Below, one piece after another: positions 50,398-59,296 of a stretch of DNA of 64,000 nt. The first letter of the stretch is position 1. Each line of letters begins with the position of its first letter. This stretch comes from Curtobacterium citreum (GTDB taxonomy: Bacteria; Actinomycetota; Actinomycetes; Actinomycetales; Microbacteriaceae), in contig NZ_VFMQ01000001.1 of assembly GCF_006715175.1 (NCBI RefSeq), positions 2,542,001-2,606,000 on the forward strand, read 5' to 3'. The position numbers and the translations under genes were made by a program. The notes below the pieces were generated by a model. The model was given only the letters and a program-made list of their open reading frames with translations. It had not been told where the DNA came from and searched no databases.

Positions 50398-52029
50398 CTA
50401 CGACACCAGCGGGCGCACGTCGTCGGCGAGGGCCTCGACGAGCGCACGGGCCTCGGCGGGCGAGTCCGCGACCGTGTCGATGTAGACCTTGACCTTGGGT
50501 TCGGTGCCGCTCGGGCGGACGATCACCCGCGCGCCCCCGTCCAGGTCGTAGCGCAGGATGTCCGACGGCGGGAAGCCCTCGACCCCCGCGTCGTAGTCCG
50601 TCACGGTCTCGACGGCCCGTCCGCCGAGCGTCGTCGGCGGGGTGGACCGGAGCGCGGCCATGATCGTCCCGATGCGCGACAGGTCGTCGACGCGCGTGGC
50701 GACCTGTCCGGACGCGAAGGCCCCGAACTCGGCCGCGAAGGCGTCGAGCTGGTCGGCCACCGTCTGCCCGTCCGCAGCGAGCGACACGGCGAGGTCGAGC
50801 AGCGACAGCGCCGCCGAGATCCCGTCCTTGTCCCGCACGACGTCGGGGTCGACGAGGTAGCCGAGGGCTTCTTCGTAGCCGAACACCAGCGACGGCACCC
50901 GCGAGACCCACTTGAAGCCCGTCAGGGTGTCCCGGTAGCCGAGCCCGTACCGCTCGGCGACGCGGGCCAGGGCCGGCGACGACACGATCGACGCGGCGAG
51001 CGTGCCCGTCCGCCCCTCGGCCGCCGCGCGGGAGGCTGCACGCCACCCGAGGAGCCACCCGACCTCGTTGCCGGACAGGCGTCGGAACGACCCGGCACCG
51101 TCCGGGATCGCGAGCGCGAGCCGGTCGGCGTCCGGGTCGTTCGCGATCACCAGGTCCGCGCCGACGGCGACGCCCTGCGCGATCGCCAGGTCCATCGCGC
51201 CCGGCTCCTCCGGGTTCGGGAACGCGACCGTCGGGAACGCCCCGTCCGGCTCGATCTGCTCCGGCACGACGACCGGCTCCGCGAAGCCCGCCGCGGCGAA
51301 GACCGCCCGCGCGGTCTCCCACCCGACCCCGTGCATGGCCGTGTAGACCACCGTCGGCTGGGCATCGGACGGGAGGATCGTGGCCGGCACCGTCGCGGCC
51401 GTCGCGGTCACGTACGCCGCGGCCAGCTCCGGACCCGCGACGGTGTAGTCGGTGGCACGGACGAGGTCGCGGACGTCGCCCGCCGCGACGGCGTCGATCG
51501 CCGCGGCGATCTCCCCGTCGACCGGCGGCACGATCTGCGAGCCGTCGTTGTCGCCGCCGAGGTACACCTTGTAGCCGTTGTCCCGCGGCGGGTTGTGGCT
51601 CGCGGTGACCATCACGCCGGCGCCGACACCGAGGTGCCGGACCGCGAAGGCGAGCACCGGGGTGGGCAGCGCGGAGGGCAGCAGCGTGACCTCGAGCCCG
51701 AGGCCGCGCATCACCTCGGCGGAGTCCCGCGCGAAGACGTCCGAGTTCACCCGACCGTCGTAGCCGATCACGACGCTGCGGTCCCGGCCGGTGTCGACGA
51801 GGAACCGTGCCAGACCGGCCGCGGCCTGGGTGACGACCACGCGGTTCATCCGGAGCGGACCGGCACCGAGCTCGGCGCGGAGCCCGGCCGTGCCGAACGC
51901 CAGCCGTCCGGCGAAGCGCGCGGTCAGCTCGTCGGTGTCCCCGGCGTCCACGAGCCGCTGGAGCTCGGCGCGCGTCTCGTCGTCCGGGTCCTGCTCGATC
52001 CAGGCGCGGGCGGTGTCGACGACGCTCAC
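50398..52029 (-). CDS. pmmB: Phosphomannomutase/phosphoglucomutase
   Basis: A 543-residue alpha-D-phosphohexomutase. The phosphoserine loop is V-T-A-S-H-N-P-P-R-D-N-G-Y-K (about 145-158), the metal loop N-D-P-D-A-D-R-L and the phosphate-binding end R-P-S-G-T-E-P-K. It interconverts hexose or pentose 1- and 6/5-phosphates. Being translationally coupled to deoD (GTGA overlap), it may act as the phosphopentomutase that moves ribose-1-phosphate into central metabolism, and it could also feed mannose-1-phosphate to the glycan locus. Confidence 0.93.
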   Translation of the reverse strand: MSVVDTARAWIEQDPDDETRAELQRLVDAGDTDELTARFAGRLAFGTAGLRAELGAGPLRMNRVVVTQAAAGLARFLVDTGRDRSVVIGYDGRVNSDVFARDSAEVMRGLGLEVTLLPSALPTPVLAFAVRHLGVGAGVMVTASHNPPRDNGYKVYLGGDNDGSQIVPPVDGEIAAAIDAVAAGDVRDLVRATDYTVAGPELAAAYVTATAATVPATILPSDAQPTVVYTAMHGVGWETARAVFAAAGFAEPVVVPEQIEPDGAFPTVAFPNPEEPGAMDLAIAQGVAVGADLVIANDPDADRLALAIPDGAGSFRRLSGNEVGWLLGWRAASRAAAEGRTGTLAASIVSSPALARVAERYGLGYRDTLTGFKWVSRVPSLVFGYEEALGYLVDPDVVRDKDGISAALSLLDLAVSLAADGQTVADQLDAFAAEFGAFASGQVATRVDDLSRIGTIMAALRSTPPTTLGGRAVETVTDYDAGVEGFPPSDILRYDLDGGARVIVRPSGTEPKVKVYIDTVADSPAEARALVEALADDVRPLVS

Positions 52030-52853
52030 AGGGCCGCCACCACGCGCGCGAGCAGGTCGGCGATGACCGGCTCGGCCTGCTTGCCGGCCTCGAGGACCTC
52101 GGCGTGCGACAGCGGGGTCTTCTGGATGCCGGCGGCGAGGTTCGTGATGAGCGAGAAGCCGAGCACCTCCATGCCCGCCTGGCGCGCGGCGATGGCCTCG
52201 AGCGCGGTCGACATGCCGACGATGTGCCCGCCGATCGTCCTCGCCATCTGCACCTCGGCCGGGGTCTCGTAGTGCGGGCCGCGGAACTGCGTGTAGACGC
52301 CCTCGTCGAGCGAGGGGTCGATCGTCTTCGCGACGGCGCGGAGTCGTGCCGAGTACAGGTCGGTCAGGTCGACGAACGTCGCGCCCTCGAGCGGGCTGTC
52401 GGCGGTCAGGTTGATGTGGTCGCTGATGAGGACCGGGGTACCGGGCGTCCAGTGCTCCTTGATGCCGCCGGCCCCGTTCGTCAGGACCATGATCGACGCG
52501 CCCGTGGCCGCGGCCGTCCGGACGCTGTGCACGACCCGGCGGACGCCGTGGTTCTCGTAGTAGTGCGTCCGGGCGCCGATGACCAGCGCGTGCCGATCGT
52601 CCTGCAGGCGGATGGAGCGCACCGTGCCGGAGTGACCGGGCACCGCCGAGGCGCTGAAGCCGGGCACGTCGGCCGCGTCGATCGTGGACACCGTCTCGCC
52701 GAGGATGTCGGCGGCCTTGCCCCAGCCGGAGCCGAGGGTCAGGGCGATGTCGTGCCGCTCGATGCCGGACCGGTCGGCGATGACGGCGGCGGCGTCGCGG
52801 GCGACCTCGAACGGGTCGGCGGCGGGGTCGTTCAGCGGGTTCTCCGTGCTCAT
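52026..52853 (-). CDS. deoD: Purine nucleoside phosphorylase
   Basis: A 275-residue enzyme of the trimeric PNP type cleaving purine nucleosides with phosphate. T-L-G-S-G-W-G, P-G-H-S-G-T-V, Y-Y-E-N-H-G, T-N-G-A-G-G-I and Q-F-R-G-P-H-Y-E-T-P-A-E-V are visible. ATG 52853 has TAGAGT 6 nt upstream, so it can be transcribed separately from the PTS genes as a leaderless mRNA with pmmB. Confidence 0.95.
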   Translation of the reverse strand: MSTENPLNDPAADPFEVARDAAAVIADRSGIERHDIALTLGSGWGKAADILGETVSTIDAADVPGFSASAVPGHSGTVRSIRLQDDRHALVIGARTHYYENHGVRRVVHSVRTAAATGASIMVLTNGAGGIKEHWTPGTPVLISDHINLTADSPLEGATFVDLTDLYSARLRAVAKTIDPSLDEGVYTQFRGPHYETPAEVQMARTIGGHIVGMSTALEAIAARQAGMEVLGFSLITNLAAGIQKTPLSHAEVLEAGKQAEPVIADLLARVVAAL

Positions 52854-52859
52854 GCCCCA

Positions 52860-52865
52860 ACTCTA
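52860..52865 (-). promoter_or_regulatory. Leaderless -10 box for deoD-pmmB (TAGAGT)
   Basis: TAGAGT then TGGGGC then the deoD ATG on the minus strand. Confidence 0.5.
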
Positions 52866-52885
52866 GAGGGCGGGCACGGACCGGT

Positions 52886-53164
52886 TCAGTGCTCCCCGAG
52901 CGCCCGGTCCACGGCGGCGGTGATCTCGCCCTGGTCGAAGTGGTTGCGGATGACGATGACCTCCGCGTAGGTGTCGCCGATCGCCTCGACGAACTCCGCG
53001 CTCGTCAGGATCACGTTCGCGTCCTCGGCGACGTCCCGCACCGAGGCGACGTCGGCCGCCTCGACCGTGGCGGCGAGTCCGAGCGCGTCGAGGGCCTTCT
53101 CGGCGTTCACCTTGAGGATGCCGCTCGAGCCGATCCCGGCGCCGCAGATGGTCACGATCTTCAC
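52886..53164 (-). CDS. PTS EIIB component (ascorbate/lactose-type)
   Basis: A 92-residue EIIB domain protein. The N-terminal I-C-G-A-G-I-G-S-S-G-I-L-K-V-N holds the phospho-cysteine, as in UlaB/SgaB-like EIIB. It overlaps the EIIA gene by 4 nt, so the two form a pair. No EIIC transporter gene is next to it; the neighbours are adenosine deaminase and purine nucleoside phosphorylase. Confidence 0.85.
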   Translation of the reverse strand: MKIVTICGAGIGSSGILKVNAEKALDALGLAATVEAADVASVRDVAEDANVILTSAEFVEAIGDTYAEVIVIRNHFDQGEITAAVDRALGEH

Positions 53165-53607
53165 GCGGGTGCTCCCATGATCGCCCGGACCTCGGCCGCG
53201 GACGTCGCCGCCGCGATGCGCCCGGTGACGGTCGGGTCGTTGAACAGGTTCGCGATCTCGCCGATCGACTCGAGGTGCGTGCCGACCTCGGCCACCGCGA
53301 GCCCGAGCACGACCGAGACGGGGTCGTTGTGCGGGTGGCCGAACGCCACCGGCTCCCGCAGGGTCACGACGGCGAGCCCGTCACGGAGCACTGCCGGCCC
53401 CGGCCGGGCGTGCGCGAAGGCGAGTCCGGGCGAGATCACGATGTACGGACCGTGCTCGTCGACCAGGTCGGTCATCGCCTCGGTGTAGGCGTCGGTGGCG
53501 GCACCGGAGGCGACGAGGGCGTCGCCGGCGAGCCGGAGCGCCGCGCGCCACGACGACGCGGACGCCCCGAGCACGACGGCGGGGTCCGGCAGCGGCGGCA
53601 ACGGCAT
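53161..53607 (-). CDS. PTS EIIA component (PTS_EIIA_2 type)
   Basis: A 148-residue EIIA protein of the mannitol/fructose/ascorbate class. Y-I-V-I-S-P-G-L-A-F-A-H-A-R-P contains the likely phospho-histidine, and the C-terminus is a complete fold of usual length. ATG 53607 follows AGGAGG and lies 3 nt after the add stop. It could pass phosphate from HPr to the EIIB encoded next. Confidence 0.87.
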   Translation of the reverse strand: MPLPPLPDPAVVLGASASSWRAALRLAGDALVASGAATDAYTEAMTDLVDEHGPYIVISPGLAFAHARPGPAVLRDGLAVVTLREPVAFGHPHNDPVSVVLGLAVAEVGTHLESIGEIANLFNDPTVTGRIAAATSAAEVRAIMGAPA

Positions 53608-53610
53608 GTC

Positions 53611-54723
53611 CTAGGCCTCCTGGTGACCGGCCGTGATGGTCGCGATGATCTCCTCGCGGTCCTCCAGCGGCAGGAACGAGCCGAGCGCGGCGTTGATCTG
53701 GAACGCGGCGAGGTCGTCGAGGTCGTACCCGAACGTCGCCGCCAGCAGGGCCAGCTCGCGCGTGAGCGTGGTGCCGCTCATCAGGCGGTTGTCGGTGTTC
53801 ACCGTGACCCGGAAGCCGAGCTGGTACAGCACGTCGAAGGGGTGGTCGGCGAGGTCGTCGCCCCACGCCGCGATCGCGCCGGTCTGCAGGTTCGACGACG
53901 GCGAGACCTCGAGCGGGATCTCCCGGTCGCGCACCCACGACGCGACCTCGCCGAGCGCGGCGAGGGTCGAGCCGTCCCCGGCGTCGGAGAGCGTGACGTC
54001 CTCGAAGATCCGGACGCCGTGGCCCAGGCGGAGCGCCCGGCCGTCGACGAGCGCCGAGCGGATCGAGGCGAGCCCGTCGGCCTCGCCGGCGTGCACCGTC
54101 ACGGGGAAGAGCTCGGATGCCAGGTAATCGAACGCGGGACGGTGGTTCGACGCCGGGAACCCGGCCTCGGCCCCCGCGATGTCGAAGCCCACGACGCCGC
54201 GGTCGCGGTGCCGCACGGCGAGCTCCGCGATCTCGAGGGACCGGTCGGCGTGCCGCATCGCGGTGACGAGCTGTCCGACGCGGATCGACCCGCCGGCGGC
54301 GTCGACCGCCTCGGCGATGCCGGCCTGGACCGCCTCGACGGTCTCGTCGAGCGTCAGGCCGCCGCGCAGGTGCTGCTCCGGGGCCCACCGGACCTCGCCG
54401 TAGACCACGCCGTCGGCGACGAGGTCCTCGACGAACTCCTTCGCGACGCGGTGCAGCTGCGGCGCGGTCTGCATGACCGAGGTGGTCACGTCGAAGGTCT
54501 TCAGGTACTCGACGAGCGAGCCGGAGTTCGACTGCTCGGCGAACCAGGCCCCGAGCGCCGCGGGGTCGGTGGTCGGGAGCGTGACGCCCGCCGACTCCGC
54601 GAGCTCGACGATCGTGGCGGGCCGCAGCCCACCGTCGAGGTGGTCGTGCAGCGAGACCTTGGGCAGGTCGTCGATGACCGCCCCGGCGTCGGGCAGGCGG
54701 TAGGTCGGGGCGTCGGCGCTCAT
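53611..54723 (-). CDS. add: Adenosine deaminase
   Basis: A 370-residue metal-dependent deaminase converting (deoxy)adenosine to inosine. L-H-D-H-L-D-G-G, V-H-A-G-E, L-G-H-G and V-N-T-D-N-R-L-M-S-G supply the zinc and catalytic residues, in the form usual for actinobacterial Add. ATG 54723 has TAGCCT 6 nt upstream. In the salvage chain its inosine goes to DeoD. Confidence 0.95.
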   Translation of the reverse strand: MSADAPTYRLPDAGAVIDDLPKVSLHDHLDGGLRPATIVELAESAGVTLPTTDPAALGAWFAEQSNSGSLVEYLKTFDVTTSVMQTAPQLHRVAKEFVEDLVADGVVYGEVRWAPEQHLRGGLTLDETVEAVQAGIAEAVDAAGGSIRVGQLVTAMRHADRSLEIAELAVRHRDRGVVGFDIAGAEAGFPASNHRPAFDYLASELFPVTVHAGEADGLASIRSALVDGRALRLGHGVRIFEDVTLSDAGDGSTLAALGEVASWVRDREIPLEVSPSSNLQTGAIAAWGDDLADHPFDVLYQLGFRVTVNTDNRLMSGTTLTRELALLAATFGYDLDDLAAFQINAALGSFLPLEDREEIIATITAGHQEA

Positions 54724-54729
54724 GCCCTC

Positions 54730-54735
54730 AGGCTA
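54730..54735 (-). promoter_or_regulatory. Leaderless -10 box for add (TAGCCT)
   Basis: TAGCCT then GAGGGC then the add ATG on the minus strand, in the 38-nt gap after deoA. Confidence 0.5.
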
Positions 54736-54761
54736 TCGGTGCGCCCCGACCTTCCGCGCGC

Positions 54762-56051
54762 TCAACCGGTGATGCGCTCCCGCACGATCGGGCCCCGCTC
54801 GGGAGCGGTCTCCCCGATCGACCACGCGCCCTCCAGCGACTCCAGCGCCCGCTCGAACCGCGCCGGCTCGTCGGTGTGCAGCGTCCACAGCGGCTGCCCG
54901 GCCGTGACCGCGTCGCCCGGCTTGACGTGCAGCTCGATGCCCGCACCGGCCTGCACGGGGTCCTGCGCCCGGGCACGACCCGCGCCGAGGCGCCACGCGG
55001 CGACCCCGAACGGCAGCGCCTGCTGCTCGGTCAGGACCCCGGACGAGGACGCTGTGACGACGTGCTGCTCGCGGGCCACGGGCAGCGTCGCGGACGCTTC
55101 GCCGCCCTGGGCCTCGATCATCCGGCGCCAGGTGTCCATCGCCCGGCCGTCGGCCAGCGCGGCCGCCGGGTCGGCGTCCGGCAGGCCGGCGAGCCGCAGC
55201 ATCTCCGACGCCAGTTCGACCGTCAGCGACACCACGTCGGCCGGGCCACCACCGGCCAGGACCTCGACGGACTCGCGGACCTCGAGCGCGTTGCCGATCG
55301 TCAGGCCGAGCGGCACCTCCATGTCGGTCAGGAGCGCCGAGGTCGCGACCCCGGCGTCGTTCCCGAGGTCGACCATCGTCTGCGCGAGCTCCTTCGACGC
55401 CTCGTACGTCGGCATGAACGCCCCGGAGCCGAACTTCACGTCGAGCACCAGCGCACCGGTGCCCTCGGCGATCTTCTTCGACATGATGCTCGACGCGATG
55501 AGCGGGATGCACTCGACGGTGCCGGTGATGTCCCGCAGCGCGTAGAGCTTCTTGTCCGCCGGGGCGAGCCCGGAACCGGCGGCGCAGATGACCGCGCCGA
55601 CGTCCGACAGCACCTGCATCATCCGGTCGTTCGAGATCGACGCCTGCCACCCGGGGATCGACTCGAGCTTGTCGAGCGTCCCGCCGGTGTGGCCGAGCCC
55701 CCGCCCGGAGAGCTGCGGCACCGCGACGCCGAACGACGCCACGAGCGGTGCGAGCGGCAGCGTGATCTTGTCCCCGACGCCACCGGTGGAGTGCTTGTCG
55801 ACCGTGGTCTTGCCGAGCGAGCCGAACGACATCCGCTCCCCCGACGCGATCATCGCGAGCGTCAGGTCCTTGATCTCCCGACGCTCCATCCCGTTCAGGA
55901 AGATCGCCATCGCGAGCGCCGCCATCTGCGGGTCCTCGACGTACCCGCGCGTGTACGCGTCGACCAGCCAGTCGATCTCGGGCGTGCTGAGGGCGTCGCC
56001 CGAACGCTTGGTGCGGATCAGGTCGACGGTGTCGAACGGCTCGACGGCCAT
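54762..56051 (-). CDS. deoA: Thymidine phosphorylase
   Basis: A 429-residue pyrimidine nucleoside phosphorylase. K-H-S-T-G-G-V-G-D-K is the phosphate-binding signature, with S-G-R-G-L-G-H-T-G-G-T-L-D-K-L following. The C-terminal domain is complete. It begins 1 nt after the cdd stop, so translation is coupled. It cleaves thymidine and deoxyuridine, the latter produced by Cdd. Confidence 0.96.
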   Translation of the reverse strand: MAVEPFDTVDLIRTKRSGDALSTPEIDWLVDAYTRGYVEDPQMAALAMAIFLNGMERREIKDLTLAMIASGERMSFGSLGKTTVDKHSTGGVGDKITLPLAPLVASFGVAVPQLSGRGLGHTGGTLDKLESIPGWQASISNDRMMQVLSDVGAVICAAGSGLAPADKKLYALRDITGTVECIPLIASSIMSKKIAEGTGALVLDVKFGSGAFMPTYEASKELAQTMVDLGNDAGVATSALLTDMEVPLGLTIGNALEVRESVEVLAGGGPADVVSLTVELASEMLRLAGLPDADPAAALADGRAMDTWRRMIEAQGGEASATLPVAREQHVVTASSSGVLTEQQALPFGVAAWRLGAGRARAQDPVQAGAGIELHVKPGDAVTAGQPLWTLHTDEPARFERALESLEGAWSIGETAPERGPIVRERITG

Positions 56052-56052
56052 G

Positions 56053-56565
56053 TCAGTGCTCTTCCTGGTAGGTGGCGAGGGTCCGGGGCCCGAAGGCGTC
56101 CGGCAGGACCTCGTCGATGGTGCGGATGCCGGAGACGGTCTCGAGGAGCATGCCCTCGGCGGAGTGCTCGAAGAGCAGCTGCCGGCAGCGACCGCACGGC
56201 ATCAGGGTGGCGCCGTCGCCGTCCACGCACGTGAACGCGACGAGCTTGCCGCCGCCCGTCATGTGCAGCTGCGACACGAGCGAGCACTCGGCGCACAGGG
56301 TGACCCCGTACGACGCGTTCTCGACGTTGCAGCCGGACACGACCCGCCCGTCGTCGGTCAGGGCAGCGGCCCCCACCGGGAAGGACGAGTAGGGCGCGTA
56401 GGCGCGCCGCATCGCGGCCGTGGCCGCGTCGCGGAGCACGCTCCAGTCGACCGCTCGGCCCGCGTCGTTCCCGGGGTCGGCGGCACCGGCCGGGAGGATC
56501 GGGGCGGCGTCCGCCCCGTCGGTCGCGGCGACCGCCTGGTCACCCGCAGCGTTCGTGTCGGTCAT
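56053..56565 (-). CDS. cdd: Cytidine deaminase with N-terminal extension
   Basis: A 170-residue protein. The deaminase core (from about 45) has P-Y-S-S-F-P-V-G-A-A, G-C-N-V-E-N-A-S-Y-G, T-L-C-A-E-C and P-C-G-R-C-R-Q, the zinc and catalytic residues. About 45 residues ahead of the core are rich in A/D/G and unusual for this small family. ATG 56565 is supported by GGGAGG 8 nt upstream, which is itself part of a dispersed repeat half-site. It converts cytidine to uridine. Confidence 0.93.
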   Translation of the reverse strand: MTDTNAAGDQAVAATDGADAAPILPAGAADPGNDAGRAVDWSVLRDAATAAMRRAYAPYSSFPVGAAALTDDGRVVSGCNVENASYGVTLCAECSLVSQLHMTGGGKLVAFTCVDGDGATLMPCGRCRQLLFEHSAEGMLLETVSGIRTIDEVLPDAFGPRTLATYQEEH

Positions 56566-56572
56566 GACCCGT

Positions 56573-56582
56573 GCCTCCCGTC
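56573..56582. repeat. Dispersed repeat core used as the cdd ribosome site
   Basis: GCCTCCCGTC on the plus strand, in the wider stretch CCCGTGCCTCCCGTCCG, matches one arm of the maf palindrome. On the minus strand it provides GGGAGG ahead of the cdd ATG and lies in the 19-nt gap after the permease gene. Confidence 0.45.
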
Positions 56583-56584
56583 CG

Positions 56585-57871
56585 TCAGCTCTTGATGTAC
56601 GGCTTGCCGGCGGCCGCCGGCCCGCGCGACTGTCCGACCAGGCCGGCGACCGCGAAGATCGTGACCACGTAGGGCAGCATGAGCAGGAACTCGCTCGGGA
56701 CCGGCGAACCGACCGCCGCGAGCGTGTTCTGCAGGTTCGAGGCGAAGCCGAACAGCAGCGCCGCGAACGTCGCACGGATCGGGTCCCAACGACCGAAGAT
56801 GACCGCCGCGAGCGCGATGTAGCCCGCGCCGGCCGTCATGTCCTTCGTGAAGCCGCCCGCGGCGTCGAGCGTGAAGTACGCACCGCCGAGACCGGCGACG
56901 GCGCCCGCGATCGAGACGTTCCAGAAGCGCGTCCTGGCGACGTTGATGCCGACCGTGTCGGCTGCCTGCGGGTGCTCGCCGACCGCACGGAGGCGCAGGC
57001 CCCAGCGGGTCTTGAACAGGCCGAAGGTGACGACCGCGACGGCGACGTACGCCAGGTAGACCACGACGGTCTGCTCGAAGAAGATCGGGCCGATGATCGG
57101 GATCTGGTGGAGGAGCGGGATCTCGATCTTGGGGAAGCGGATGCCGACGTTCAGCGTGCCCTGGTTCGGCGACAGGACCTGCGAGTACAGGAAGCCGGTC
57201 AGACCCGAGATGAACGCGTTGATGACGACACCGACGATGACCTGGTCGACGAGGTACTTGATGCTGAACGCCGCGAGGACGAAGGACACCAGGACACCGG
57301 CGACGAGCGCGCCGACCAGACCGACCCACGCCGAGCCGGTGAGCGAGGCGATCATCGCCGAGGTGAACGCGCCGGCGAGGAACTGGCCCTCGATGGCGAT
57401 GTTCACGACGCCGACGCGCTCCGAGATGACCCCGCCGAGGGCACCGAACACCAGCGGGACGCTGAGGCTCAGGGCGCCGACGAGCATGCCCGGGATGGTG
57501 ATCGAGTCACCGGCGACGGCCCAGCTGAGGAAGCCGACGACGAAGACCAGCGCGAAGAGCGCGGTCACCCAGAGCGGCACCCGGCGGGCACCGCGCGTCT
57601 CGACGACCGCGTACACGGTGGCGAGGGCGAGCAGGACGATGGCGACCACGCCGGTGGCGGCGGCCGGCAGCGGGACGTTCGGCAGCGCGAAGAAGTCGCC
57701 GGCCGAGGCCAGGCGGAACGTCGCGGTGCCGGGGCGTCGGGCGAAACCGAACAGGACGAGGGCGAGGAGCGTGAAGACGCCGAACGCGACCGGGGTCTTC
57801 CAGCTGCGCGTCGTCTCGACGGGACGGTCGGCGGGCAGGGCCGGGACCGCGGTGGGGGTCATGGTGCTCAT
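56585..57871 (-). CDS. nupQ: Nucleoside ABC transporter permease (NupQ-like)
   Basis: A 428-residue permease of the BPD_transp_2 family, about ten membrane segments. V-V-N-I-A-I-E-G-Q-F-L-A-G-A-F and A-V-G-E-H-P-Q-A-A-D-T-V-G-I-N are typical of the second permease of BmpA-type nucleoside importers. It overlaps the other permease gene by 4 nt. The N-terminal 30 residues are cytoplasmic. Confidence 0.92.
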   Translation of the reverse strand: MSTMTPTAVPALPADRPVETTRSWKTPVAFGVFTLLALVLFGFARRPGTATFRLASAGDFFALPNVPLPAAATGVVAIVLLALATVYAVVETRGARRVPLWVTALFALVFVVGFLSWAVAGDSITIPGMLVGALSLSVPLVFGALGGVISERVGVVNIAIEGQFLAGAFTSAMIASLTGSAWVGLVGALVAGVLVSFVLAAFSIKYLVDQVIVGVVINAFISGLTGFLYSQVLSPNQGTLNVGIRFPKIEIPLLHQIPIIGPIFFEQTVVVYLAYVAVAVVTFGLFKTRWGLRLRAVGEHPQAADTVGINVARTRFWNVSIAGAVAGLGGAYFTLDAAGGFTKDMTAGAGYIALAAVIFGRWDPIRATFAALLFGFASNLQNTLAAVGSPVPSEFLLMLPYVVTIFAVAGLVGQSRGPAAAGKPYIKS

Positions 57872-59247
57872 GCGGCGACCGCCTTCTTGCTGTTCTTGCG
57901 GACACGGCGGCGGGCTCCCGGTTGCGGGATCCGGAAGATCGCGCGGACGAGCGGCGGCGCGGCGATGAAGAGGACGATGAGCGCCTGGATCACGCCGACG
58001 ATGTCGATCGGGATGCCGTTCGCGGCCTGCATGGCGTAGCCGCCGTTCTTCAGGACACCGAACAGGATCGCCGCCCAGAACACGCCCCACGGCTTCGAGC
58101 GGCCGAGGAGTGCGACCGTGATCGCGTCGAAGCCGATGCCGGCGTCGATCCCGGACGTGAAGCCCGAGGTCACCGCACCCTGCACCTGGTACGCGCCGGC
58201 GATGCCGACGAGCGCGCCGGAGATCACGAGCACCCAGATCGTCAGCGCGGGGACGCTCATGCCGGCCACACGGGCCGCGCGGGGGTTCTCGCCGATGGTG
58301 CGGAATCGGAAGCCGAGCGACGACTTGTTCACGAGCCACCACACGACGACGACCGCGATGATCGCCACGACGAACCCGAGGTTGATCCCGTACCGCGGAC
58401 CGAAGAGCGCCGGGAAGACCGCGCTGTCCTTCGTCGCGGGCGAGATCGGGTTCGCGCTCCCCGGGGCCTGCAGGAGACCCGGGGTGCGGAGCAGGAAGCT
58501 GACCAGGTAGAGCGCGACGTAGTTGAGCATGATCGTGACGACCACCTCGTTCGCACCCGTCCGGGCCTTGAGCACGCCGACGATGCCGCCCCAGACCGCA
58601 CCGCCGACGATGCCGGCGAGGACGGTGAGCGGGATGTGCAGCGCGGCGGGGCCGTCGAACGAGAAGCCGACCCAGCCGGCCGCCGCGGCGCCCATCAGGA
58701 TCTGCCCCTGGCCGCCGATGTTGAACAGGCCGGCGCGGAACGACAGCGCGATGCCGAGACCGGCGGCGATCAGCGGCACGGCGTAGTCGACCGAGCGCGT
58801 GATCGGCACGATGGCCTGGGCGAAGGACGGTGCACCGAAGTTGATCACCGAGCCCTGGAAGAGCGACGCGTAGGCGCCGCCGACCGAGGTGCCGATCGCC
58901 TGCAGGGTGTCAGTCGGACGGGCGAAGAAGTACCCGGCGGCGGTGCGGACGTTCTCGTCGGTGACCGCGATCAGGATGCCGCAGGCCACCAGGGCGAGGA
59001 CGACGGCCAGGACCGTCACGAGCACGGAGCCGTTCACGATCTGCTGCGCCGCGGCCCGCCACCGGTCGCCGCCCGCGCGCCGCTCGGAGTCGGCGGCGGA
59101 GTCGGTCATCAGGTGCGGGGTGGCCTCGGTGTCCTGCAGACGGTCGTCGGTGGGCGCGGGGGCCGGGGTTGCCGGTCGCGTCGTGTCGTCCGACGCGGGG
59201 GCCGGGGTCGCCGGTCGCGTCGTGTCGTCCGGCGTGGGGGTGCTCAC
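57868..59247 (-). CDS. nupP: Nucleoside ABC transporter permease (NupP-like)
   Basis: A 459-residue permease. About 75 residues of hydrophilic, T/P/D-rich N-terminus precede the first membrane segment. They include a 13-residue duplication (D-D-T-T-R-P-A-T-P-A-P-A-S) coded by a 39-bp tandem repeat. The core has F-N-I-G-G-Q-G-Q-I-L-M-G and I-G-E-N-P-R-A-A-R-V-A-G-M, as in NupP-like permeases. GTG 59247 is taken as start; an internal ATG at residue 47 would skip the repeats and is possible. Confidence 0.9.
   Translation of the reverse strand: MSTPTPDDTTRPATPAPASDDTTRPATPAPAPTDDRLQDTEATPHLMTDSAADSERRAGGDRWRAAAQQIVNGSVLVTVLAVVLALVACGILIAVTDENVRTAAGYFFARPTDTLQAIGTSVGGAYASLFQGSVINFGAPSFAQAIVPITRSVDYAVPLIAAGLGIALSFRAGLFNIGGQGQILMGAAAAGWVGFSFDGPAALHIPLTVLAGIVGGAVWGGIVGVLKARTGANEVVVTIMLNYVALYLVSFLLRTPGLLQAPGSANPISPATKDSAVFPALFGPRYGINLGFVVAIIAVVVVWWLVNKSSLGFRFRTIGENPRAARVAGMSVPALTIWVLVISGALVGIAGAYQVQGAVTSGFTSGIDAGIGFDAITVALLGRSKPWGVFWAAILFGVLKNGGYAMQAANGIPIDIVGVIQALIVLFIAAPPLVRAIFRIPQPGARRRVRKNSKKAVAA
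59155..59232. repeat. 39-bp tandem duplication in the nupP-like gene
   Basis: Two adjacent 39-bp units (59155-59193 and 59194-59232) differ at only one or two bases. They keep frame and encode the duplicated 13 residues at the N-terminus. Confidence 0.85.
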
Positions 59248-59296
59248 GCTGCCAGCTCCGTTCCTTCTGCTGTGGTTGCTGCGAGTTCGGCGGCCA

